DNA of 64,000 nucleotides. Origin: Bryobacteraceae bacterium (GTDB taxonomy: Bacteria > Acidobacteriota > Terriglobia > Bryobacterales > Bryobacteraceae). Positions 8,757 to 17,379 of this stretch are shown here, piece by piece. Location: the NCBI GenBank assembly GCA_026129905.1, contig JAHCHE010000002.1:1-64000 (forward strand), written 5' to 3'. Within the stretch, counting starts at the first letter, position 1. Each line of letters begins with the position of its first letter. The position numbers and the translations under genes are program-made. Below the pieces are notes generated by a model. That model had not been told where the DNA came from and made no database searches. It saw only the letters and a list, made by a program, of their open reading frames with translations.

Positions 8757-11081
8757 ATGCTTTCAAAACTTCGCTTATTGATTCCAACGCTGCTTGCCCT
8801 GCTGGCGCTTTGCGGCGCTGCCGCGGCGCAAGATAAGCCGCTCTATCTGGATTCGTCGCAACCGGTGGAAAAACGGGTGGAAGACCTGCTCCGGCGAATG
8901 ACGATCGAGGAGAAAATCGGGCAGATCAACATGCCGTGCGTGTACCTGCCGGAGATGGGCAAGGACGTACCGGCCAAGCTGGAAGGGTGCCGCCGCTTCA
9001 CGGAAGGCACGTACGCGCCGAGCGTGGGCCCTGGAGGCGGTTTCTTCACGCTGGCCGACAACGCGCTTCCGGGCGGTCCGCGCCAGCAGGCGGAATTCTT
9101 CAATGAGCTTCAAAAGATCGCGCTGGAGAAGACGCGCCTGAAGATCCCGCTGCTCCAAACGGAAGAAGGGACGCACGGGCTGATGTGTTCCGGGGGAACG
9201 ATTTTTCCGGAGGGCCCGACGCTCGGCAGCGCGTGGAACATTCCGATGATCGAGCGCATCTACGCGGCGGTGGCGGCCGAGGCGCGGGCGGTGGGCATTC
9301 ACCAGCTTTTCACGCTGGTGATCGAGCCGATCCGCGACCCGCGGCTTGGCCGGAACGAGGAGGCCTATTCGGAAGATCCGTACCTGTCCTCGCGCATCGC
9401 GGTGGCTATTGTGCGCGGCGTGCAAGGCGACGATGTCTCCGCGCCGGACAAAGCCGTGGCGGGGTTGTGCCACTATCCCGGCCAGAGCCAGCCGGTGAGC
9501 GGGTTGGAACGGGGCGCGATGGACATCTCCGAACGCATGCTCCGAGAGGTGTTTCTGCCTCCGTGGGTGGCGGGCATCAAGCACGCGGGCGCGCTGGGCG
9601 TGATGGCGACGTACCCCGCGATCGACGGCGTACCGGCCCACGCCTCCGACAAGATCCTGACGAAGATCCTCCGGGAGGAACTCGGCTTCCAGGGCCTGGT
9701 GCTCGGCGAAGGAGGCGGCATCGGCACGCTGGTGTACGAACAGGTGGCCGCGGATCAAAAAGAGGCCGGTCAGCAGGCGCTGAAGGCGGGGCTGGACGTG
9801 GGCATTTCGTACGAATCCGGCTACATGAAAGACATGGTGGAGAGCGTGAGGGAGGGGCGGGCGTCGATGGCGCTGATCGACCGGTCCGTCCGGCGCGTGC
9901 TGACGCAGAAATTCCGCCTCGGGCTGTTCGAGAGGCCCTACGTCGATGTGGAGGCGGCGGTCAGCGGGCCGCCCAGGGACAAGCACCGCGAACTGGCGCT
10001 GGAGGCGGCGCGGGAAGGCATCGTGCTTCTGAAGAACGAAGGCAATCTCCTGCCGCTCGGCAAATCGATCGGCTCGATCGCGCTGATCGGTCCGAACGCC
10101 GACCACGGACGGAACCTGCTGGGGGACTACACGTCCAAAACAATTCTCCAGCATATTGTTACAATCCTCGAAGGGGTGAAGGCCAAGGTTTCGCCGTCCA
10201 CGAAGGTGACCTACGTGAAAGGGTGCAACGTGATCGGCGACGCAGTGAACGAAATCGACAAGGCGGCCGCGGCCGCCAGAGCCGCCGACGTGGCGGTGGT
10301 GGTGGTGGGCGAGAACGAGCGCCGCGCGCCGGACGGGACCAACGGCGAGGGCAAGGACGTCGCGTCGCTGGACCTGACCGGGATGCAGGAGGAGCTGGTG
10401 AAGGCGGTTCACCGGACGCGAACGCCGACGGTGGTGGTGCTGGTGAACGGCCGGCCGCTGTCCACCCCCTGGATCGCCAAGAACGTACCGGCGGTGGTGG
10501 AAGCCTGGCTGCCGGGCGAGCAGGGCGGCCACGCGGTGGCGGACATCCTGTTCGGCGATGTGAACCCGAGCGGCAAGCTTTCGGTGACAATTCCGCGGCA
10601 CTCCGGGCAACTTCCGGCCTATTACAACTACAAGCCGTCCAAATCGTACTGGATTACCCGGAGCCAGTACGTCGACATGGAGAGCGGGCCGCTGTATCCG
10701 TTCGGACACGGGCTGAGCTATACGGCCTTCGAGTACGGGAACCTCCGGATCGCGCCCAAAGAAATCCGCCCGGAAGCGAATGTCGAAGTCCGGGTGGACG
10801 TGAAGAACACGGGTGCGCGAGCCGGCGCCGAGGTGGTCCAGCTCTATCTCGAAGACGTGATCAGCTCGGTGACCACGCCGGTGAAGGAGTTGAAGGGTTT
10901 CGAGAAGATCCGGCTGGATCCGGGCCAACAGCGGACGGTCCAGTTCACGTTGACGCCGGATCACCTGGCGCTGCTCGACAAGGACCTGCACCGGGTGGTG
11001 GAACCCGGGACGTTTAACGTGATGGTGGGGAGTTCCTCGGAAGACATCCGGCTGAGAGGCAGCTTCGAGGTTGTCCGGTAG
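8757..11081 (+). CDS. Glycoside hydrolase family 3 (beta-glucosidase-type), exported
   Basis: 774 aa from ATG 8757, preceded by GGAG and opening with a signal peptide (MLSKLRLLIPTLLALLALCGAAAAQ). Domain order is that of GH3 beta-glucosidases: N-terminal barrel ~30-375, alpha/beta sandwich ~410-640 (EGIVLLKNEGNLLPL), fibronectin-like C-terminal domain from ~680 (EVRVDVKNTG). Substrate-site landmarks DPRLGRNEE and IDGVPAHA are present. Two usually conserved positions differ: the Lys-His pair reads CH (238-239), and the segment that should hold the nucleophile Asp reads VLGEGGG, putting Glu318 there. So activity or mechanism may be altered. Four bases separate it from the following glycosyltransferase gene. 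Confidence 0.85.
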   Translation: MLSKLRLLIPTLLALLALCGAAAAQDKPLYLDSSQPVEKRVEDLLRRMTIEEKIGQINMPCVYLPEMGKDVPAKLEGCRRFTEGTYAPSVGPGGGFFTLADNALPGGPRQQAEFFNELQKIALEKTRLKIPLLQTEEGTHGLMCSGGTIFPEGPTLGSAWNIPMIERIYAAVAAEARAVGIHQLFTLVIEPIRDPRLGRNEEAYSEDPYLSSRIAVAIVRGVQGDDVSAPDKAVAGLCHYPGQSQPVSGLERGAMDISERMLREVFLPPWVAGIKHAGALGVMATYPAIDGVPAHASDKILTKILREELGFQGLVLGEGGGIGTLVYEQVAADQKEAGQQALKAGLDVGISYESGYMKDMVESVREGRASMALIDRSVRRVLTQKFRLGLFERPYVDVEAAVSGPPRDKHRELALEAAREGIVLLKNEGNLLPLGKSIGSIALIGPNADHGRNLLGDYTSKTILQHIVTILEGVKAKVSPSTKVTYVKGCNVIGDAVNEIDKAAAAARAADVAVVVVGENERRAPDGTNGEGKDVASLDLTGMQEELVKAVHRTRTPTVVVLVNGRPLSTPWIAKNVPAVVEAWLPGEQGGHAVADILFGDVNPSGKLSVTIPRHSGQLPAYYNYKPSKSYWITRSQYVDMESGPLYPFGHGLSYTAFEYGNLRIAPKEIRPEANVEVRVDVKNTGARAGAEVVQLYLEDVISSVTTPVKELKGFEKIRLDPGQQRTVQFTLTPDHLALLDKDLHRVVEPGTFNVMVGSSSEDIRLRGSFEVVR

Positions 11082-11084
11082 GGT

Positions 11085-12065
11085 ATGCACGCCAACCCGG
11101 GCCCGGCGGCGCCTACTCCGGAAATGTCGGTCGTGCTGACGACGATGGACGTCTACGAGTCGCTCCGCGCGACCATCGGTCATCTCCGGCGGCAAACCGC
11201 GCGGGACCGGCTGGAGATCGTGATCGTCGCGCCGGCGGCCGCCACGCTCCAGATCGACGAGGGGGAGTTAAGCGTCTTCTGGGGATTTCAGACGGTGCGG
11301 CCGGATGCGATCCCGTCCATCGGCGCGGCCAACGCCACCGCGGTTCGTCTGGCGCGCGCGCCGCTGGTTGCGATCGGAGAAGATCATTCGTTTCCCGAGC
11401 CCGACTGGGCTCAGGCCCTGATCGAGGCGCATCGCGAAGGCTATGCCGCGGTGGGGCCTGTGATCAAGAACGCCAATCCGGCGACGCTGATCAGTTGGGC
11501 GGACCTGTTTCTCGCATACGCGCCCTGGCTCGACCCGGCGCCTTCGGGCTTGCGGGATCACCTTCCGGGTCACAACAGCAGCTACAAGCGCGAGGCGCTG
11601 TTGGGATATGGGCCGCGGCTGGAGGAGATGATGATCGCCGAATCGGTACTGCACTGGGACTTGCGAGCCAAGGGCCAACGGTTGTATCTGGAGTCGCGAG
11701 CGAAAACGCGCCACACGAATTTCAGCCGTCCGTCCTCGTGGTTCCGCGCAACGTTCTACAGCGGCCGGGTCTTCGCGGCGTCGCGCAGCCGGCATTGGTC
11801 CGGGACAAAGCGACTGCTCTACGCCGGAGCTTCGGGCGTGATTCCGTGGGTGCGCCTGGCGAGGATTGTGCGCCAGGCGATCGATGCGCGGCAGAGTCCG
11901 CGGCTGGTTTTGAAGGTCGCGCCGCTGCTCTGGCTTGGACTCGCGGTGAGCGCGCTGGGGGAGATGATGGGTTACGCGACGGGCGCCGGAGAGGCGGGGC
12001 GAAAACTTGCGCCGTTGGAAGTGCAGCGCACGCGGCACCTGAGCAGCCGCGACCGGGTGAAGTGA
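11085..12065 (+). CDS. Family 2 glycosyltransferase
   Basis: 326 aa. The N-terminus has the GT-A pattern MSVVLTTMDVYESLRATIGHL, followed by APLVAIGEDHSFPEPDW, where the usual DxD position is occupied by the ED/D residues. A hydrophobic segment near the C-terminus (about 270-300, VLKVAPLLWLGLAVSALG) could anchor it to the inner membrane. It starts four bases after the GH3 stop and its TGA overlaps the next ATG by one base, so three genes form one transcription unit. Acceptor unknown. Confidence 0.75.
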   Translation: MHANPGPAAPTPEMSVVLTTMDVYESLRATIGHLRRQTARDRLEIVIVAPAAATLQIDEGELSVFWGFQTVRPDAIPSIGAANATAVRLARAPLVAIGEDHSFPEPDWAQALIEAHREGYAAVGPVIKNANPATLISWADLFLAYAPWLDPAPSGLRDHLPGHNSSYKREALLGYGPRLEEMMIAESVLHWDLRAKGQRLYLESRAKTRHTNFSRPSSWFRATFYSGRVFAASRSRHWSGTKRLLYAGASGVIPWVRLARIVRQAIDARQSPRLVLKVAPLLWLGLAVSALGEMMGYATGAGEAGRKLAPLEVQRTRHLSSRDRVK

Positions 12066-13126
12066 TGCCGCAAAACAACGCGAAGACAATTGGCGTGGGG
12101 ATTGTGGGCTGCGGTTGGGCGGCGCGCGACCTCCACCTTCCGGCGCTGCGGTCGCTGCCGGGCGTTCGCGTTGTGGCGCTCGCCGACAGCGACGCTCAGC
12201 GCGTCGAAAGTCTGGCCGCCGATGCCGGGGTGGACCGCCGGTACGCCTCCGCCGCCGCGCTGGCGGCCGATCCGGATATCGACGCCGTCGTCGTAGCCGT
12301 TCCGACGAAGTGGCACGTCGAAGCAGCCTGCGAAGCGCTCGCCGCGGGCAAGCACGTACTGGTGGAAAAGCCGCTCGCGGCGACGCTGGAAGAGTGCGAC
12401 GCGGCGATCCGCGCGCGAGAGAACGGATCGAGGAAAGCGATGGTCGGTTTCAACCTGCGCTGGAATGCGAACGTCCGGCAGGCTCGCGAACTGATCCGCC
12501 AGGGGCGCCTGGGAAGAATCGAGATGATCCGGAGCGCGCAGACCGGCTACCACGCGACGATCCCTTCCTGGCGCGCCAGGCGCGAGACGGGGGGCGGCGC
12601 GCTTTGGGAGATCGCTCCGCATCATGTCGATCTATGGCGTTTTCTGCTGGGTGATGAAGTCGCCGAGATCTTCGCCTCGACGGCGTCCGATGAGTGGGAC
12701 GACTGCTCAGCGTCGCTGAGCGGGCGAATGACCGGCGGCGCGGTTGTGAGCGCATGCTTCGGGCAGCGGACCACCAGCATGAACGAGATCGAGATCCTCG
12801 GACAGCGGGGCCGGCTGTGGGTATCGTGCTACCAGTTCGACGGGCTGCGGTTTGAGGAAGCGGGCGCGGTTCCGGGCAGCGCAGGCGCCCGGCTTCGATT
12901 CGCGGCCCTTGCGTTGCGCAAGCTCCCGGCCGGCCTTGCGCTAGCTCGGCAAGGGGGGATCCACAAGACGACATTCCGGGCGGAGTGGGAGCATTTTCTG
13001 GCCGCGATTCAGAGCGGCGCGGAGGTGGAGAGCGCGCTGGAGGACGGCCGGCGCGTCACCGAAGTGATCCTGGCCGCGCTTGAGTCGGCGGCGACGGGAC
13101 GGTTGGTCCGCGTCGATCGGGGATAA
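12065..13126 (+). CDS. Gfo/Idh/MocA family oxidoreductase
   Basis: 353 aa; start placed at the ATG that overlaps the preceding stop as TGATG. The Rossmann fold shows GIVGCGWAARDLHLPAL, a ADSDAQR acidic strand end, and the family signature EKPLAATLEE. The C-terminal half contains WEIAPHHVDLWRFLLG, the usual His region of the substrate domain. Members oxidise sugars or inositols with NAD(P). With a GH3 hydrolase and a glycosyltransferase in the same operon, a glycan-modifying or keto-sugar pathway is likely. Confidence 0.85.
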   Translation: MPQNNAKTIGVGIVGCGWAARDLHLPALRSLPGVRVVALADSDAQRVESLAADAGVDRRYASAAALAADPDIDAVVVAVPTKWHVEAACEALAAGKHVLVEKPLAATLEECDAAIRARENGSRKAMVGFNLRWNANVRQARELIRQGRLGRIEMIRSAQTGYHATIPSWRARRETGGGALWEIAPHHVDLWRFLLGDEVAEIFASTASDEWDDCSASLSGRMTGGAVVSACFGQRTTSMNEIEILGQRGRLWVSCYQFDGLRFEEAGAVPGSAGARLRFAALALRKLPAGLALARQGGIHKTTFRAEWEHFLAAIQSGAEVESALEDGRRVTEVILAALESAATGRLVRVDRG

Positions 13127-13129
13127 CAA

Positions 13130-15466
13130 CTACTCGGCCGGAATGGCGCGCGCGTTGCGGACGACGAAGGGCTCGCCGTTGGAAGACGTTCCGTCGAAGC
13201 GCACGTAGCGGATCTCCACCGGCGGAAAGATATCGGTTTGCGCGCCCCGCCACGGCCCGCGGCGGCGGTCGGCCAGCGGGAACCAGTTCTGGCCGTCGGC
13301 GGAGCCCTCGACGACGTAGCGCGCGAAGGGCGCCGGCTTCAGCCACCAGCCTGGCTCGTCGTATCGGACGAATTCCGGCAATTCGTAACGCAGGGCGCCG
13401 ATTATCGCGGCGCGTTCCAGATCGACGGCATTCGAGCCGCTCTCGCGGCCGGAGATGGCCCGGTCTTGCCCCTCGAGCGCCCTGGCGCCGTCGAGCAGAT
13501 AGCGCACCGTGCGCCGGTACAATTCCCGGTAGCGCGTATTCGCGGGGTCCACGAGTATGTTCGGGTAGTTCTCGCCGGAAGCGACGCCGAGCCGAAGGTT
13601 CTTGTGCACCGCCAGTCCCACCCGGTGAAAGGGCGTGGGATCGTACGCGTCGATGCCGAATTCGCGACCTTCGGGCGCGGCCTTATCGGAGCGGATCAGA
13701 ACGTCCCAGGCCCGCGGTTCGTAGAGGATGTCCACCTCGCCGCCCCACGGTCCGGAGACCTCGTCGCCGAGTTTGAGGCCGAGGCCGCGGACGACGGGAT
13801 GTTCCGTGTTGGAGACAACGGCTTTGCTGTCGGGAATCCAGTAGCCGACGGAGGTGTGGAAGGGATTCAGGTAGTCGATGGCGTCTCCGCGCCGCGGGTT
13901 GAGGATGGGCGCGTCCGGCGGGGCATCCGGGGGCAGCATGACAGGCGGGCGGAAATCGGACGGCTGATCGCCGAGGTGCGCCCAGATGTGACCGCGCTGC
14001 CAGATATAGCGCGGCTTATCCAGGGCCGGCAGATAGTCCACCATGACGGCGAACGAATCGCCGCCGTGAATCAGCACGCCGCCGCCGCGGCCGAGGTATG
14101 CGAGAAAACGGCGATAGCTCTCGCTGGTGGTGAACTCGCAGTGATTGCCGATCAGGACCAGGTTGTAGTCGTCCAGGCGGACGCGGCCGAGCGCGATATC
14201 GTGTTGCGCGGCATAGTCGATCGAGAAACCGTCCTGCGCTGCGAGCTGGTCGAAGTAACGGAAGTGATGAATGTCGTTATAGCGGTCGTAGAGGCTGTGA
14301 TAGAAATGATTCATCCGGCGACGGCGGCTGCTCATCAGCGTGGGGGCATAGCCGATGCTGCCGTCGTAGCCGGTGCGCCAGCCGTGATAGTCGTGCCCGC
14401 CGTTGGTGGCGTAGGCGAGCCACATGTCGGTGGGGACGACAAAGAGCACCGGAGCGACGGCCCGGCGAGGCCGGACGACGACATTGATCAGCTTCCTGTT
14501 CAGGTCGGCCACCGAGGGATCGATCGTCTCGCCGGGGGCGGCCAGCGTGACGCGGTAGAGGCTGGACTGCCAGTCGCCGACGTTCACCTCGACCCTGGTG
14601 ACGGGCAACGAGCACCGGAATGGGACGCGCGCAACCAGCTTCCGGCGGACGTCGTCGATGACGGCCAGTTCCATCGCCGCGCCGGCCTGGTTCGGCCCCG
14701 GTATCACCGTGACCATCTGCCGGTCGCCGGGCTGCCACCCGAGTTCGTCGGAGCCGAGAAGCGGGAAGAACGTGGCGGGGATGTTCTCATCGGCAGGGGC
14801 GCGGAACTGGTACCACTCGGCCCACCAGAACGTGGCGTCTTTCGGGCGGTAGGCAAAGAGAACGATCTCGAACGAGGGGCGGCCGGTCACGGTCATCAAT
14901 TGGAGCGTCGCGTCCCTGGTGAAGCGGGAGTAGCCGCGGCGGGCGCGCCGGGAAGGTTCGGCGCCGTTGAGTTGCGCGCCCACCGCGACATTGGCCTCGC
15001 GATTGTAGAAAAGCGAACCCCAATTGGTGAAGTGATTGTCGGGCATCCGGCCGTCGGGCAGATGCAGCGGCTGACCTTGCAGGGCGCCGGCGTCGAGAGT
15101 CATCGACTCGTTGTAGCTTTCCGGGAAGGTCCAGGTGAGCTTGATCTGCTCGCCCTGGCGGGCGGTCTCGGGCGTGGGCCGGATCGTGTAGAGATCGATG
15201 CCGCCTTGGCGGCGGCGGGAGACCTCCAGCGCGAGAAGAACATCCGGAATGGTGAGACGCGCGGATTGCCCGGAGGGGTCCTTCGCAACCTGAAACTCAA
15301 GGTTCTCGACGCCGAAGGTGAAGGCGGGGGCGGCGGGACTGAGCAACGGTTGCTCGTCAACCGTGGAGGCGCCGAAGACGCGTTGGAGGAAATTGCCGGG
15401 CGGTTGCCCCGCCGCGGGCCACGCGGCGAACACAAGCAGTGGGAGGAAAGTCCAGCGAGGCGGCAT
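13130..15466 (-). CDS. Exported DMF-amidase large-subunit-like protein
   Basis: 778 aa from ATG 15466 with a signal peptide (PRWTFLPLLVFAAWPAAGQ). The middle (~300-650) resembles the C-terminal part of N,N-dimethylformamidase beta subunit: MWLAYATNGGHDYHGW, then RYFDQLAAQDG, VLIGNHCEFTTSESYRRFLAYLGRGGGVLIHGG, a flavodoxin/amidotransferase-like fold with a strong His-rich first motif. Flanking regions, including a C-terminal ~120 residues that read like a galactose-binding F5/8-type domain (FVVRNARAIPAE end), look accessory. The enzyme activity is not assignable. It is convergent with the Gfo/Idh gene, ends three bases apart. Confidence 0.6.
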   Translation of the reverse strand: MPPRWTFLPLLVFAAWPAAGQPPGNFLQRVFGASTVDEQPLLSPAAPAFTFGVENLEFQVAKDPSGQSARLTIPDVLLALEVSRRRQGGIDLYTIRPTPETARQGEQIKLTWTFPESYNESMTLDAGALQGQPLHLPDGRMPDNHFTNWGSLFYNREANVAVGAQLNGAEPSRRARRGYSRFTRDATLQLMTVTGRPSFEIVLFAYRPKDATFWWAEWYQFRAPADENIPATFFPLLGSDELGWQPGDRQMVTVIPGPNQAGAAMELAVIDDVRRKLVARVPFRCSLPVTRVEVNVGDWQSSLYRVTLAAPGETIDPSVADLNRKLINVVVRPRRAVAPVLFVVPTDMWLAYATNGGHDYHGWRTGYDGSIGYAPTLMSSRRRRMNHFYHSLYDRYNDIHHFRYFDQLAAQDGFSIDYAAQHDIALGRVRLDDYNLVLIGNHCEFTTSESYRRFLAYLGRGGGVLIHGGDSFAVMVDYLPALDKPRYIWQRGHIWAHLGDQPSDFRPPVMLPPDAPPDAPILNPRRGDAIDYLNPFHTSVGYWIPDSKAVVSNTEHPVVRGLGLKLGDEVSGPWGGEVDILYEPRAWDVLIRSDKAAPEGREFGIDAYDPTPFHRVGLAVHKNLRLGVASGENYPNILVDPANTRYRELYRRTVRYLLDGARALEGQDRAISGRESGSNAVDLERAAIIGALRYELPEFVRYDEPGWWLKPAPFARYVVEGSADGQNWFPLADRRRGPWRGAQTDIFPPVEIRYVRFDGTSSNGEPFVVRNARAIPAE

Positions 15467-15600
15467 AGGTAAGGTATTGTACCCGCCTCGCCGCCCGGCG
15501 GCATCATCGCCACAGTCGCGCGGGCCGGAGCGGCCGGATCCCGGCGGTTGCAGCATTCCCCGGCGACGAGGCCCAGCTCAAAGGCGAGCTCGCTGTCTGA

Positions 15601-16119
15601 CTACGGCTTCAACTGGTAGTCCTCGCCGAGGGGCCCCGCGCCTGCCAGGTACTTCCGCGCCCGCACCACTTCCGCGATCTGCCGGATGTGCCCCAGATCG
15701 TGCAGCGCCCACTCGTGCAGCATCTGCGACAGCGTGATCTCGCCCGCCGCCTTGTGCAGGGCCTTCCGGTTCCCCGCCTCCGCCGGCAGCCCGCGCAGCA
15801 GATCGATGTTTGTCTCCCGCTGGTCCTCGAAGTGATCGAAGTCCGCCTCCGGGTCGCCGTTCTTGTACAGCTCCAGGTGCATCTGCGCCTCGTCGGGCTC
15901 GAGCTCCGGCGTCTCTTCCGCCAGGAAGCGATCCACTCGCGCCCGATAGCAGTGGCCTTCCGAATGCGACAGGTGCGCCAGCACCTCCGCGATCGAGAAC
16001 CGGTCCTCCGCAGGCTTCCAGCGCGCGTCCTCCTCGGAGAGTTCGGACATCAGCCCGCGCAGGATCGCAGGGGTCGCCGACAGCAGGTCGAGGCACGGCA
16101 GCGTGTCTGCGGGCATCAC
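15601..16119 (-). CDS. DinB-family four-helix protein
   Basis: 172 aa. The conserved His residues of the DinB/YfiT metal site are seen: HLSHSEGH near residue 50 and HEWALHDLGHIRQI near 140. Such proteins bind Ni, Zn or Mn in a four-helix bundle, and some are thiol-dependent S-transferases. No signal peptide. The start MMPADTLPCLD could be either Met. Divergent from the dehydrogenase gene. Confidence 0.8.
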   Translation of the reverse strand: MMPADTLPCLDLLSATPAILRGLMSELSEEDARWKPAEDRFSIAEVLAHLSHSEGHCYRARVDRFLAEETPELEPDEAQMHLELYKNGDPEADFDHFEDQRETNIDLLRGLPAEAGNRKALHKAAGEITLSQMLHEWALHDLGHIRQIAEVVRARKYLAGAGPLGEDYQLKP

Positions 16120-16256
16120 CCCTATCCTACGATGCTCTCGCCGCCGTCCAGCGCCCGCGCTTCACGGCCACAGTATCCGGCGCATCCATTCCATCGCTTC
16201 GGCTCCGCTGCAAGATTGCGGGAGCCGGCGCGGACACTCCGGCCCGAGCCATCCGC

Positions 16257-16303
16257 TTGCCTGCGACCCTCCGGGCTTACTACAATTCGCCTAATCAAGG
16301 AGG
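16257..16303 (+). promoter_or_regulatory. Promoter and ribosome site of the dehydrogenase gene
   Basis: TTGCCT at 16257-16262 and TACAAT at 16281-16286 with an 18-base spacer form a plausible sigma-70 promoter. A strong AAGGAGG lies at 16297-16303, five bases before a GTG codon. That ribosome site decides the start of the next gene in favour of GTG 16309. Confidence 0.5.
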
Positions 16304-16308
16304 TTCTG

Positions 16309-17325
16309 GTGTTCAGACGACTTATCGGTGGAATTGCGCTTCTTCTGCTCGCCAACATGCCCGCGGCGGCTCAGCGGAAGAAGATCCTGGTGACGGGCCT
16401 GTCGGCCGAAGCAGTGGCGGAACTCCAGGCTGCCTCGCCGGGCGCAACCATCGTCGGCGTTCAGGCCAACGAACTGCTGCATCAAGTCTCGGACGCGGAC
16501 GCCATCATCGGTACGATCAACCCCGAACTGGTGCGCGCCGGCAAGAAGCTTCAGTGGGTTCAGATCGGCAGCGCCGGCGTAGAGCGGTATCTGCACCTGT
16601 CCTCCCCGGAACTGCGCGACAGCCGGATCACCCTCACCAACGGCAAGATCATTCAAGGGCCGGAGATCGCCGACCACGCCTTCGCCCTTCTGCTCACCCT
16701 CACCCGCGGCACCAACCGCTTCCTCAAGGAACAGTCCCAGGAAGAATGGAGCCGAGGGCGCTACCCGCTCATCGAGCTGAAGGACAAAACCGCGGTGATC
16801 CTCGGCGTCGGCGGCATCGGCTCGCAGATCGCCGTCCGCGCCACAGCGTTCGGCATGAACGTGATCGGGGTTGACCCCAAGGACATTCCGTTCGCGCCGT
16901 TCCTCGACCGCGTGGTCAGGCCGGACCGGCTCGATTCCGTCTTGCCGGAAGCCGACGTCGTCTTCGTAGCCGCTCCCCACACCCCCGAATCGGACCAGAT
17001 GATGGGCTCCCGCCAGTTCGACCTGATGAAGAAGGATTCCTATTTCGTCGCGGTCTCCCGCGGCAGGCTCTACAGTATGGACGCCCTGGTGCGCGCGCTC
17101 GACTCCCGTAAACTGGCCGGCGCCGGCGTCGACGTGACCGACCCCGAGCCGCTGCCCAAAGGACACCCGCTCTGGAAATTCGATAACGTCGTCATCACGC
17201 CCCACGCCGCCGGAGGCTCCGACGGCATCGGCGGCCGGCGCATCGCGCTGTTCAAGGAGAACATCCGCCGGTTCGTCGCGGGCGAACCGCTGCTGAACGT
17301 GGTGGACAAGCAAAAGGGCTACTGA
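16309..17325 (+). CDS. D-2-hydroxyacid dehydrogenase with a signal peptide
   Basis: 338 aa from GTG 16309. The NAD-binding fold is intact: GVGGIGSQIAVRA for the dinucleotide loop, a conserved Arg in VSRGRLY, Glu in DPEPLPKGHPLW and the catalytic His in VITPHAAGG. Family members reduce 2-keto acids using NADH. Unusually the protein begins with a charged-hydrophobic-AAAQ leader (FRRLIGGIALLLLANMPAAAQ) that looks like a Sec signal peptide. Export of an NADH-dependent enzyme is odd; either it acts outside, or the leader is a membrane anchor. Alternative start: internal ATG at PAAAQ, but it lacks a ribosome site. Confidence 0.85.
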   Translation: MFRRLIGGIALLLLANMPAAAQRKKILVTGLSAEAVAELQAASPGATIVGVQANELLHQVSDADAIIGTINPELVRAGKKLQWVQIGSAGVERYLHLSSPELRDSRITLTNGKIIQGPEIADHAFALLLTLTRGTNRFLKEQSQEEWSRGRYPLIELKDKTAVILGVGGIGSQIAVRATAFGMNVIGVDPKDIPFAPFLDRVVRPDRLDSVLPEADVVFVAAPHTPESDQMMGSRQFDLMKKDSYFVAVSRGRLYSMDALVRALDSRKLAGAGVDVTDPEPLPKGHPLWKFDNVVITPHAAGGSDGIGGRRIALFKENIRRFVAGEPLLNVVDKQKGY

Positions 17326-17379
17326 CGCCCGGAGAGATTGCGCCGCCCGGGCCACCCGTTATATTGGGGTTTGCCCAAA

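Noticed and set aside
8775-11195. An 806-codon open frame on the minus strand across the GH3 gene
   Set aside because: It mirrors the codons of a clear GH3 enzyme; composition is His/Arg/Val-rich and unlike a protein family, as expected of a shadow in GC-rich DNA.
13238-15472. A 744-codon plus-strand open frame over the DMF-amidase-like gene
   Set aside because: Antisense shadow: no ribosome site, no motifs, and the minus-strand gene has a signal peptide and clear fold motifs.
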